Source: Planctomycetales bacterium ZRK34 (lineage in GTDB: Bacteria; Planctomycetota; Phycisphaerae; Phycisphaerales; Zrk34). Taken from it: a stretch of 64,000 nucleotides of DNA. Position 1 is the stretch's first letter. Each line of letters starts with the position of its first letter. Below, one piece after another: positions 35,708 through 44,086 of the stretch. The stretch is taken from the NCBI GenBank assembly GCA_014873095.1, contig CP050848.1, forward strand, positions 1,550,001 to 1,614,000, in the 5' to 3' direction. The translations under genes and the position numbers were made by a program. A model generated the notes under the pieces. It was not told the origin of the DNA. It saw nothing but the letters and a program-made list of their open reading frames with translations, and did not search any database.

Positions 35708-37870
35708 TTGTATTACAACGATTGCCGAGCCAGCGTGTGGGGTGCTTCGAGTCTTCTTCTGGGTTTTGCCGTTTTGGTGCTTGCTTCTGTGGCCATGGCG
35801 GAAGATGCGCCGAACACGGTGATGATCCAATTCGAGAACGAACAACACCCGACGGCCGATGCCGGGATCGGACCCGGCATGGATGTGGTCCGCGACGGGG
35901 ACTACCTCTACATGCTCCAGCAGCGCGACCTGGCCATCCTCTCGCTGAAGAATCCGGCCAAGCCGATCGAGGTGGGACGGCTGAAGACCGTCGGAAATCT
36001 CCGCCAGATCGCTATTCACGGCGACGTTGCGTACATCACCGCCCGCGAGGACGGCCTGTTCATCGTCGACATTTCAGACCGCAAAGCCCCGAAGCTGCTG
36101 TCGCGCTACGACAGCATCGAATTCGCAACCGGCATCGCGGTGGAAGGTCAATATGCCTTCGTCGCCCAGCGTTGGTTTGGCGTTGAGATTCTCGACATTT
36201 CCAATCCGGCCAAGCCGCGTCATGTATCCGTGGTTCGGGTTGGTGAAGCACAATCGTGTGTGGTCTCCGACGGCTACCTTTACGCCGGCGCCTGGGGTGA
36301 GTGCCGCGTGGCGATTTGCGATGTACGCAATCCCGCTGACCCGAAGCAGGTGGCCACCGTCAAGCTCAACGGCCGGGGCGACGGGCTCTGCGTGGAGAAC
36401 GGGCTTCTCTACGCGGCGTACGGACATCATCAACCGGGCGCCAAGACTTCACTGGACGATCCGCGATATGGCTACGGCAACGGGATGGAAATTTACGACG
36501 TCAGCAACCCGGCCAAGCCCAAGCGTCTGTCCCGCGTCCAGTTTGCCTGGCGCTACTACTATGGGTGGCCGGACACGTGGCGCGTCCGACTCGCGCTTCC
36601 GTATGCTTATCTGTACCACACGCACAACGGGGTGTTTATCCTCGACGTGTCCGATCCGCGACAACCAAAAGAACTGGCCCAGATTCGCATTCCCCGTCGC
36701 CCCGGCGAAAAGGGCTATCGCAAGCTCAGCACGAAAGACAAATCCGGAAGCCGGCCCGTCGCCCTGCCGTTCGACCCGGAGCAGGTCAGCTACAGTCCCG
36801 TCTGCGGCCTGGAGACGGTCGACGGCTACATGTATTTCACGGGTATGTTCACCGACCTGCACGTTTACAAGAACGAAGCCCTCGTCAAACCGATCACGCA
36901 TGGAGAAAACAATGCTGCCAAGTTGAAGGCTGTCGGCGACTTCCACGACTTTAAGGCGCTTAAGCCGTTCGACCTGAAAGCCCTTGCGACCTATCGACCC
37001 CAGGGGCAGGTTTATGCGGCGGTGGAACATGGCGGGTACATCTACGCTGCGTGCGGGTCTGCCGGCATTCATGTGCTGGACTCAAAACTCGGCCTTCTGA
37101 AAAAGCACCCCACAGCCGGCTTTGCGATGGACGTGCAAGTGCTTGAAAAAAAGCTCTATGCCGCCCAGGGCTCTGGGGGGCTGGTGTGCTATGCGTTGGA
37201 TGGACCGTCGCTGCGGAAGCTGGCTTCGTACAAAACGAGCGGATCGATCAAACAGGTCCGTGTCGCACCCAATGACCGATTTGCCGTCGTTCATGTCGGC
37301 GGGTCAACGTACGAGATACTCGACGTTTCCGCCGAGCACGAGATCAAGCAGGTCAAACGCGTGCGCGGTTGGGGCGGGCTGGTGTACTATCGCCAACTCT
37401 GCAACGGGTTCATAGACGACCGGTACATTTGCGGAACCTGGTGCGCCGGGCGAACCTTCATGTCCGACCTCGGCGGCAACAAGCCGGTGGATCTGCCTGA
37501 CCCGATCAACCTTCTGCCGGACATGCGATCCGGCGGCTATTGTGCATTCGGTCCCTACGCGCTGCTGACCCGCAGCGGGGGTTATTCTTTCTACAAGCCT
37601 CGATTGACGGGCGAATACGATGCGTCGGTCCCCGTTTACCGGATTCAGGGTGGCCCCGCGTTTCGAGGTAAACCGGCAATCCGGGACAACATTCTGGTCG
37701 CCTGCGATCGCGTGGACGGCGACGTCACCGTCGTCGACATCAGCGACTTGACGGCCCCGAAGCTGGTGCGCCAGTTCAAAGTAAGCGGCAACCCCGACGT
37801 GCCGTTTGTCGGCGACGGGTATGTTCTGATTCCGGCCGGCTACCAGGGATTGATCAAGTTCGGGTTGTAG
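35708..37870 (+). CDS. Secreted LVIVD-repeat beta-propeller protein
   Basis: I place the start at the TTG at 35708, six bases after AGAGAGG, because it leaves a normal signal peptide ([21 protein letters not shown]). A frame start at 35564 would put 48 residues before it. The mature protein of about 690 residues has repeats of the form [50 protein letters not shown] and [15 protein letters not shown], typical of LVIVD repeats that build propellers. It is probably exported; its partner is unknown. Confidence 0.8.
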   Translation: MYYNDCRASVWGASSLLLGFAVLVLASVAMAEDAPNTVMIQFENEQHPTADAGIGPGMDVVRDGDYLYMLQQRDLAILSLKNPAKPIEVGRLKTVGNLRQIAIHGDVAYITAREDGLFIVDISDRKAPKLLSRYDSIEFATGIAVEGQYAFVAQRWFGVEILDISNPAKPRHVSVVRVGEAQSCVVSDGYLYAGAWGECRVAICDVRNPADPKQVATVKLNGRGDGLCVENGLLYAAYGHHQPGAKTSLDDPRYGYGNGMEIYDVSNPAKPKRLSRVQFAWRYYYGWPDTWRVRLALPYAYLYHTHNGVFILDVSDPRQPKELAQIRIPRRPGEKGYRKLSTKDKSGSRPVALPFDPEQVSYSPVCGLETVDGYMYFTGMFTDLHVYKNEALVKPITHGENNAAKLKAVGDFHDFKALKPFDLKALATYRPQGQVYAAVEHGGYIYAACGSAGIHVLDSKLGLLKKHPTAGFAMDVQVLEKKLYAAQGSGGLVCYALDGPSLRKLASYKTSGSIKQVRVAPNDRFAVVHVGGSTYEILDVSAEHEIKQVKRVRGWGGLVYYRQLCNGFIDDRYICGTWCAGRTFMSDLGGNKPVDLPDPINLLPDMRSGGYCAFGPYALLTRSGGYSFYKPRLTGEYDASVPVYRIQGGPAFRGKPAIRDNILVACDRVDGDVTVVDISDLTAPKLVRQFKVSGNPDVPFVGDGYVLIPAGYQGLIKFGL

Positions 37871-37913
37871 CTTTGAACTATGTCGCGTCGAACAGGGCAA
37901 ACCAACTGCGTTC

Positions 37914-38810
37914 TCATGAACCATCGTCACCCTGTTCGCGCTGCACACGATCCAGCAGTTGCGCATCGCCGGTCGATGCCGCGGCGGCACGGGCTTTGGC
38001 TCGCCACTGCTGATCCCATGTGTCAAATCCCTGTAAGCGGGCGCTGCGTGCGGCGCGTAGCCAGAGGTCGACCGCGGTCGCCGGGTCGCCTGATGCGGCG
38101 GTCGATTCAGCCGCTTCCGCTAAGGCGCGGGCCATCGCGGCGTAGTGGAAGCGTTGGCGATATACGTCGGCAGCCTGTTCGAACATCGTCGCGGCGGCGA
38201 CGTGATCACCGCGCAGTCGATCGTATCGCGCCTGAACCATCAGTCGCGCCGGGTCGGACGAATTCATCTGACCAAGCGCCGCCATGAGTCGATCCGCGCC
38301 GGCGCGATCACCACGACGAATGGCCAAATCCACCTGATGAAGCTTCAAGTCGCGATGCGCCTCGGCGGTCCGATTCGCCTGTTGCAACAGTTCGGTCAGC
38401 AGCGCATCCGCCTGATCGTATCTTGCCTGCTCAATCAGAATCGCAAGGCGCAGGCGGGCGATCGATGCAGCGGGATCGACCGGCAGATCGGCGGCATTGC
38501 GGCCAGCTTCATCAAGCCTGTCCAGCGCCGCATCAAAGGCGCGACGGCGCGACAGCGCGGCGGCGGCGTTGTAGGCCGCATCGGCCGCGGCCGCTGAATC
38601 ATCACGCAAATACGCCCGCTCCAGGGCTTGGCCATACAGGCGGGCGGAAAGTTCACACTGGCCCGCGTCGAAGGCCGCCCGACCGGCTCGATTCAACTGA
38701 TTCAATTGAACATCGACCGGCGCCGCGGGCTGTCGCGCCGGCGATGAACAGCCCCCAACCATCACGGCGCACGCAACCAGCATCAGCAACCCGGCTCTTG
38801 GTAAAGTCAT
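37914..38810 (-). CDS. TPR-like lipoprotein at the end of the Mla-like operon
   Basis: The 298-residue protein starts at the ATG overlapping the MCE-gene stop (ATGA). The N-terminus MTLPRAGLLMLVACAVMVGGCSS has a lipobox ending in Cys. The rest is all-alpha with repeated A/L-rich helix pairs (GRAAFDAGQCELSARLYGQA; AAYNAAAALSRRRAFDAALD; YDRLRGDHVAAATMFEQAA), consistent with tetratricopeptide-type repeats. As the last gene of the operon it may be an outer-membrane or periplasmic partner of the MCE protein, in the place ordinarily held by MlaC/MlaA-type or PqiC-like partners. This role is inferred. Confidence 0.65.
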   Translation of the reverse strand: MTLPRAGLLMLVACAVMVGGCSSPARQPAAPVDVQLNQLNRAGRAAFDAGQCELSARLYGQALERAYLRDDSAAAADAAYNAAAALSRRRAFDAALDRLDEAGRNAADLPVDPAASIARLRLAILIEQARYDQADALLTELLQQANRTAEAHRDLKLHQVDLAIRRGDRAGADRLMAALGQMNSSDPARLMVQARYDRLRGDHVAAATMFEQAADVYRQRFHYAAMARALAEAAESTAASGDPATAVDLWLRAARSARLQGFDTWDQQWRAKARAAAASTGDAQLLDRVQREQGDDGS

Positions 38811-39874
38811 GGCTGAGCCTCCCGGGGTGCGATGCGGTTGGATTCGACCGGCGCCTGGCCGCCGCCACCGCCGAGCAGCCAACTTTGCTGTGTCTGCTGG
38901 ATCAGCTTCTCCAATTCCTGCAGCGTCTGCTGCACCTGCAGAATCGTCATCGGCAGTTGCTGCGTGGTATCGCCGATGTCTTTGGCGATGCCGGGCAACT
39001 GCGGCGTGACACGCTGCACATCAGCCAACACCCGCTGAATCGACTTCAGCGACGCGTTGAGCTGCGTCAGCAACTCCGGCAACTGCTCGCGCCGCTCGGC
39101 CAGCGAATCGGTGATCTTGGCGGCATTGGACGAAGTCTTCTGCAAATCGTCGATGATCGGCTGCAGCTTGGTGATGCCGGCTTTCAACTCGTGAAATGAG
39201 GTGTCGATTTCTTCGACGAGTTCTTCGCTGGTCAGCAGACGGCCGACAGCGCCTTCGCCGCGCTTGATGCGTCCGCTGATGGAATTCAGATTCTCCACGA
39301 ATTCCGACACATCGCCTTCGGGATCGGCCAGGCGTTCGCCAAGCTTCGTCCACGCCACCAGGGCGCGATCCGCCTGCTCGACCATCGGCACCGCCTTTGA
39401 ACGCAACTCTTCGAGTATCGACTGCAGTGTCTCGGTCGGAGCGCGATCGACCCGCGCTTCGATCACAGCAAACTCCCAATCCATCGGCTTGCCGAAGCCG
39501 CGTGTGATTTCAACGAATGCATCACCCGCCACGCCGAAACGTTTACGGATGTAAGCCGCCGAATCCTGCCGGACGAAAGGCTTCATGTCCTGTCGGATGC
39601 GGACGCGTGCATGAATCTGCTGGTCGGGCTCGATGACGATTTCCTCGACGGAGCCGGCGTCGGTGCCGAGGATTTCCACGCTCGCGCCGCTGGCGAGGCC
39701 GAACAACCCTTCCTGCGGCAGCACGATGCGGATTTCCTGGCCGGGGTTGAACCACTGCCGCACGCGCCCGGTCTGTAGAATCGACGCGACGACGATCGCC
39801 AGCGTCAGCAAAAAGCACGCGCCGACGAGGTGGCTGGCGTAACGGTGGCCGGTCGGTGAGAGGCGGGCGCTCAT
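38807..39874 (-). CDS. MlaD/MCE-domain protein
   Basis: The 355-residue protein starts at the ATG overlapping the ABC-like gene stop (ATGA); the frame to 39988 is a shadow. An N-terminal membrane helix (LVGACFLLTLAIVVASIL) is followed by an MCE domain (EIRIVLPQEGLFGLASGASV; GTDAGSVEEIVIEP). A long helical needle-like region comes next (KLQPIIDDLQKTSSNAAKIT; LPELLTQLNASLKSIQRVLA), and then a Gly/Pro-rich tail. MCE proteins carry lipids between membranes with MlaE-type permeases. The long coiled part is more like PqiB/Mce1 forms than E. coli MlaD. Confidence 0.82.
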   Translation of the reverse strand: MSARLSPTGHRYASHLVGACFLLTLAIVVASILQTGRVRQWFNPGQEIRIVLPQEGLFGLASGASVEILGTDAGSVEEIVIEPDQQIHARVRIRQDMKPFVRQDSAAYIRKRFGVAGDAFVEITRGFGKPMDWEFAVIEARVDRAPTETLQSILEELRSKAVPMVEQADRALVAWTKLGERLADPEGDVSEFVENLNSISGRIKRGEGAVGRLLTSEELVEEIDTSFHELKAGITKLQPIIDDLQKTSSNAAKITDSLAERREQLPELLTQLNASLKSIQRVLADVQRVTPQLPGIAKDIGDTTQQLPMTILQVQQTLQELEKLIQQTQQSWLLGGGGGQAPVESNRIAPREAQP

Positions 39875-40536
39875 GAAACGGTCTCCCGTGACGTCTGACT
39901 CAGAAAAACACGCCGAGCATGAAACGGCGGTCGGCTGAAAAACCCACGATCGGTCGTCAACCACAACACCGCGCCGCCCTGTCGACACAGATCACGACAA
40001 AGATTCACCACCGGCGCCAGCAAACTTCGATCGGGCGCTTCGAGAACCACCAATCGACGATCGCCCATGAAGGCCCGCGCGATCGCAGCCCGTGCCAGCT
40101 CGTCGGCGCCGACTTGTTCGGGTCGCGCCAGAGGCGCCCCCGGAAGCTGCATTCGGCGACAAAGCATGGCGGCCTGATCGGCGATCACTTCTCGCGATTG
40201 CTGCTCATGATGCAGCGAGGCGAGCATCAGATTCTGCAGCAGGCTCATGTAGTCGATCCACACCGGCCGGCGGCGGGCCAGACCGAGATGCCCCCGCAAT
40301 CGCCCCGCTGTTTCCGGGCGCACCGTCGACCAATCCTCGCCCATGAATCGCACATGTCCGGTCGTCGCCGGATCGAGCCCCGCGATCAATCGCACCACGC
40401 GCATCATCATCGTCGGCGTCGTGCACCGGGCCAAAACGAATTCCCCGCGGTAGATCGTCAACGACGCGGCATTGGTCTGATCGATCAACGTGTCGATCTC
40501 CAGCACGGGGCGTTGGGTTGTCAGTGCGATAGCCAT
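39871..40536 (-). CDS. MlaF-like ABC protein lacking all catalytic motifs
   Basis: The 221-residue protein aligns in order with MlaF-type ATPases: YRGEFVLARCTTPTMMM, RLIAGLDPATTGHVRFMGED, and ELARAAIARAFMGDRRLVVLEAP. Every nucleotide-handling motif is altered. Walker A GxxGxGKST is ARCTTPTMMM; the Q-loop Gln is Arg in LGLARRRPV; the LSGGQ signature is VGADE; Walker B plus catalytic Glu (DE) is EA; the H-loop His is Thr in LWLTTD. The frame is intact and held by overlaps on one side and a 6-nt gap on the other, so it is probably expressed. It may be a structural partner of MlaE, possibly in a heterodimer with an ATPase encoded elsewhere. Confidence 0.75.
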   Translation of the reverse strand: MAIALTTQRPVLEIDTLIDQTNAASLTIYRGEFVLARCTTPTMMMRVVRLIAGLDPATTGHVRFMGEDWSTVRPETAGRLRGHLGLARRRPVWIDYMSLLQNLMLASLHHEQQSREVIADQAAMLCRRMQLPGAPLARPEQVGADELARAAIARAFMGDRRLVVLEAPDRSLLAPVVNLCRDLCRQGGAVLWLTTDRGFFSRPPFHARRVFLSQTSRETVS

Positions 40537-40542
40537 GATGAC

Positions 40543-41391
40543 TCACAGAACCAAGGTAACCGCTCCCGAGATCAGAAACGTGGCGAGCAGACATTCCACA
40601 AAGCATCGCGGCAACAGGCGCGGCACATTCAACGCGCTGGTCCCGCACTCAAATCCGTGCAGCGTACAGATGATGCCGATCACCCATCCGCTGAGCGTGG
40701 TTTTGATGAAAACGCCCAGGTAGGCCCAGCCGTCCAGTGCGCCGAGCACCTGATTCATGAACTGGCCGGCGGTGAGATTCGTCGCGCTCAACGCCCCCGC
40801 CGCCAGGTAGCCGGTCAGCATCGTCACCACGATCATCCACACCGTCAGCCCCGCCACGCTCAGCGCGCCGCCGATGGCGCGCGGCACGCCCAGGTACAGT
40901 ATCGGATCAATCCCCGAGGATTCGAGCAGTTCGACGCTGCCGCTGACGCGCATCGAGCCGATCTCGGCGACGATCGCCGTGCCGCTGCGCCCGATCAGAA
41001 TCAGGGCCGCCAGCAGCGGGGCCAACTCGCGCACGAAAATCAGCGTCACGAACAGCCCGGCATATTCGCTTTGCCCCGCCAGGGCCGACCAATACAGCAC
41101 CTGCGTCACCAAACCCAGCCCCACGAGCACCGCCAGAATCGTGACAAACCGCAGCGCCTGCACGCCGGAAAAGTAGCACTGTCGGACAACCGCATCGGTG
41201 ATGGTCGGACGCCATGTCGACGGACGCACCGCCAGCACCCCGATCAGCAGCACGCTGGATGTCAACTGCAGTACGCGCGAGACACGGCTGATCACCGCGT
41301 CGCCGATGATTCCCGTCGCCATCAGCGCCCATCGCACCGGCAGCGGGATATATGCCGATCTGCTCACAGTTGTCGAGACCCGGTCGTTCAT
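40543..41391 (-). CDS. MlaE/YrbE-family permease
   Basis: The 282-residue membrane protein has the family core: YFSGVQALRFVTILAVLVG, LIFVRELAPLLAALILIGRS, GTAIVAEIGSMRVSGSVELL and GVFIKTTLSGWVIGIICTLH, with five to six membrane segments. MlaE permeases move phospholipids with MCE proteins. The EIGSMR segment is the coupling helix that touches the ATPase, and it is well conserved here although the partner ABC protein is degenerate. The start overlaps the sensor stop by ATGA. Confidence 0.88.
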   Translation of the reverse strand: MNDRVSTTVSRSAYIPLPVRWALMATGIIGDAVISRVSRVLQLTSSVLLIGVLAVRPSTWRPTITDAVVRQCYFSGVQALRFVTILAVLVGLGLVTQVLYWSALAGQSEYAGLFVTLIFVRELAPLLAALILIGRSGTAIVAEIGSMRVSGSVELLESSGIDPILYLGVPRAIGGALSVAGLTVWMIVVTMLTGYLAAGALSATNLTAGQFMNQVLGALDGWAYLGVFIKTTLSGWVIGIICTLHGFECGTSALNVPRLLPRCFVECLLATFLISGAVTLVL

Positions 41392-43760
41392 GCCCGCAGC
41401 CTCCCCACGAGCACGAAGGTGTTCATCTCGCCGACACCGTCGATGAAATACAGGCCGCGCTCACGACACACGAAGTTCGCCTCCAGCACATCCTCCGCGG
41501 CAGCCGAAAGCTGGATCGCACCCGTCGGCGTCGCCTGCGCCAGCGCGATCGCGCCGACGATCGCCCGCCCCGAAGCGGCCAACCCGCCGACTGACTCACC
41601 GGCTAAAACACCGACTGACCCGCAATCGATCGCCTGTCGGATGCCAACTTCTTCAGCCTCCACGCCGAGTCGATCCGCCACGTACTGTCGGATGTCCATC
41701 GCCAGCGCCGCCAGCGCATCACCCTGTGAACTCTCTCGCGGTGACGAGGGAATCGCCACGCAGCAGAAAGTCGATCCCGCCGCCATCCAGTGCGACGCCT
41801 GCCCCGCGTCGACCGCGCGGCTGATGCGATCGACAATCGCCTGACCGATCGTTCTGCCGTGACCGTCGTCCGCCGCCAGCAGCAGGTCCGGGTCGTCGAC
41901 GCAGATGCTCAACGCCAGCGCCCCAGTGTGCATGGTCACCGAATCAGCCACGGCAAGCTCTCGCCGCATCGGCTCCGGTGTTGTCACCTCGCGGGTCACC
42001 GGCTCATCCGCTGTATCCTCGGCTGCCGACACCTGATCTTCAACGACAGGACTCGGCGCCTCGGGTTCGACAGTTCGCATTGACTGGACCGGCGCCTTCT
42101 GCAATTCCCCGCAGCCCAGCGCCACCAGCCCGGCGATCGCATCGGCGTATGCGCGATCGTCGGACATGATTTCCGGATCATCCTCGCCCCGTTCGAACCA
42201 CACCCAGATGCGCGCCTCGCCGTCCACAACGACCGGCAGCATCAACACCGCCGCAATGCGCAGCGGCTGCAGGTAATTACGTATCAATGCCGCCTGGTCG
42301 CCATCGCGCGTCACTTCAATCGCTTCGCATTCCGCCATCGCCCGAAACAGCCGCGGGTATTCCGCCGCTTTCAGTTCGCTGCCGTCGGAGTGGCCGGCCC
42401 CACGTTCAAACGCGTCCATACATTCCAGCGCGTCGTGCGATGGGTCGCGCCGCCAGAGGCTCACCCGCTGAACACCCGCCCCGACGGCCGCGTGCTCGGT
42501 CATGTGGCGCAGCGTCGCCAGCGTGTCCAGCGACCGCTCGCTGAGCCCGGCAATCAATTCCGAAAACGCCCGGCTGCGCACTTCCAGTTCCTCTTCACGA
42601 TGCGCCACCAGCGCCGCGTTGCGATCCGCTCGCACACTCTGCGTCGCCAGCATGCCCGCCAGCATCAACCCGAGCACGATCACGCCGATCGACATCACCA
42701 GGGCGGTGCGATTGTTTGCCCGCAACAGTCCGACGAAATCCTCTTCCGGCACGGTGATGAGGATCGACCAGTTGCGCCCGACATTGGTCAGTGGTTTAAC
42801 CGTCGTGATGTATCGCGAGCCGTCAACCTCGATCACGCGCCGGCCGTATTGCTCGACCTGAAAGCGCGACCAGGTGCGCGTCAGCACGGGGTCATCGAGT
42901 TCGAGGATCGACACGGGGCGAATCTTCTCGCCTTCGATCTTGCTGATGCGTCGGATGTCGGGGTAGGCGATGAGTGTGCCGCGTTCATCGATGAGCATGC
43001 CGCGGCCGGTTTGGCCGATCTGCAGTTTCGCTAGGAAATCGCAAAGGTGGTCCAACTCGATGTCGATGCCGATGACGCCGAGCGTCTTGCCGTCAGCGGC
43101 GACGACCGGGTATGCCGCGGTCATGCCCGGCTGTCGATCCGTAAAGAAGATGTAAACATTCGTCCAGAACAGTTTGCCGGATTCGCTGGCGCCGAGATAC
43201 CACGGCCGCACACGCGGGTCATAACCGTCGAAATCGGCGCGTTCGGTGTCGACTTCGTCACCGGCTGGATCGCGCCGAATCCACATCACCTGCGGGGGAT
43301 CGCTGCGGCGGTCGATCAGCTTCGTGTCAATCGCGCCGTTCGGCATTTTCTTCGGCATCATAAAATTGCCTGCCGAATCCGCCACGTTCACCATCGCCAA
43401 TTGCGGGTGCTGACGCAGCAGTTCGACTGACACGGCACTGAGCCGCGAGTGCGGGTCCATTTGCAGGGCGTCGTCGGCGCCGAGCCGCGCCGCGAGTGTC
43501 GCGTTGACCGATGCCGGCTCCAGGTAGGATTCCACCTCCGAGGCGATGCGCTGTTCAACGGAATCCAGCAACTCACCGGACAGATCAAGCACCACCCGCC
43601 GATTGCTGCGATAGGTGTACGCCGCGATAAACAGCACCGAAGCGATGATCAATCCGACACAGATCAACGGCGCGATGACGCGCCACGATCGCCGCCCGGT
43701 GCGACCCGATGTCGCCTGCCCCGTGGACCCGGTCGTGTAGGTTTGTGGAGCCGACATCAT
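41388..43760 (-). CDS. Membrane sensor: dCache, GAF-like and degenerate cyclase-homology domain
   Basis: The 790-residue protein has a membrane helix near 28-49, a periplasmic dCache_1 domain at about 60-340 (DPRVRPWYLGASESGKLFWT; DRQPGMTAAYPVVAADGKTL; GVIGIDIELDHLCDFL) and a second helix near 352-374. A GAF-like domain follows at about 400-560. A C-terminal region at about 615-785 resembles class III nucleotidyl cyclases (GIRQAIDCGSVGVLAGESVG; TGAIQLSAAAEDVLEANF; GLYFIDGVGE). The metal-binding Asp pair and the transition-state Asn/Arg are not where expected, so cyclase activity is unlikely. It is the first gene of the Mla-like operon and may gate transport in response to a periplasmic ligand. 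Confidence 0.75.
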   Translation of the reverse strand: MMSAPQTYTTGSTGQATSGRTGRRSWRVIAPLICVGLIIASVLFIAAYTYRSNRRVVLDLSGELLDSVEQRIASEVESYLEPASVNATLAARLGADDALQMDPHSRLSAVSVELLRQHPQLAMVNVADSAGNFMMPKKMPNGAIDTKLIDRRSDPPQVMWIRRDPAGDEVDTERADFDGYDPRVRPWYLGASESGKLFWTNVYIFFTDRQPGMTAAYPVVAADGKTLGVIGIDIELDHLCDFLAKLQIGQTGRGMLIDERGTLIAYPDIRRISKIEGEKIRPVSILELDDPVLTRTWSRFQVEQYGRRVIEVDGSRYITTVKPLTNVGRNWSILITVPEEDFVGLLRANNRTALVMSIGVIVLGLMLAGMLATQSVRADRNAALVAHREEELEVRSRAFSELIAGLSERSLDTLATLRHMTEHAAVGAGVQRVSLWRRDPSHDALECMDAFERGAGHSDGSELKAAEYPRLFRAMAECEAIEVTRDGDQAALIRNYLQPLRIAAVLMLPVVVDGEARIWVWFERGEDDPEIMSDDRAYADAIAGLVALGCGELQKAPVQSMRTVEPEAPSPVVEDQVSAAEDTADEPVTREVTTPEPMRRELAVADSVTMHTGALALSICVDDPDLLLAADDGHGRTIGQAIVDRISRAVDAGQASHWMAAGSTFCCVAIPSSPRESSQGDALAALAMDIRQYVADRLGVEAEEVGIRQAIDCGSVGVLAGESVGGLAASGRAIVGAIALAQATPTGAIQLSAAAEDVLEANFVCRERGLYFIDGVGEMNTFVLVGRLRA

Positions 43761-44086
43761 TGCACTCCAGCCCGATGTGGATCATCGCCCCGCAGCATGC
43801 CAACACATCACATCGTTAACACCAGCATTCTACTCGAATTCAGAAACATGGCGACCACGTAAGCCGCGTCGTAAAACGCCTGGCGCGCACGGGCTTGTCA
43901 TGCAAAGCATCGAGACTTTCAGAATGTGAAATGTCGCCCAAAAAAAGACTGGCGTTCGGCGTCTGTTGGGTTGTATGATGGACTCGATAGCTGTAGATAA
44001 ATAGATAGAGAAAAACTGGAACGATTTTATTACCCCACCGGACCCTCGATCCTGACGGTCCAACAGCGAAGAGAAAAAGGCCAAAC
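43761..44086. other. Divergent spacer with candidate promoter
   Basis: A 326-nt spacer between the divergent sensor and esterase genes. It includes the promoter-like site at 43971-43999 and an A-run (AAAAAAAGACTGG) near 43940. No gene is seen. Confidence 0.6.
43971..43999 (+). promoter_or_regulatory. Candidate sigma-70 promoter of the esterase gene
   Basis: TTGTAT and TAGATA are separated by 17 nt, about 90 nt upstream of the start at 44087. Confidence 0.35.

Noticed and set aside
39919..41844. 641-residue plus-strand open frame opposite the Mla-like genes
   Set aside because: It is composed of H/R/Q-rich low-complexity sequence and runs against five overlapping, recognisable genes.
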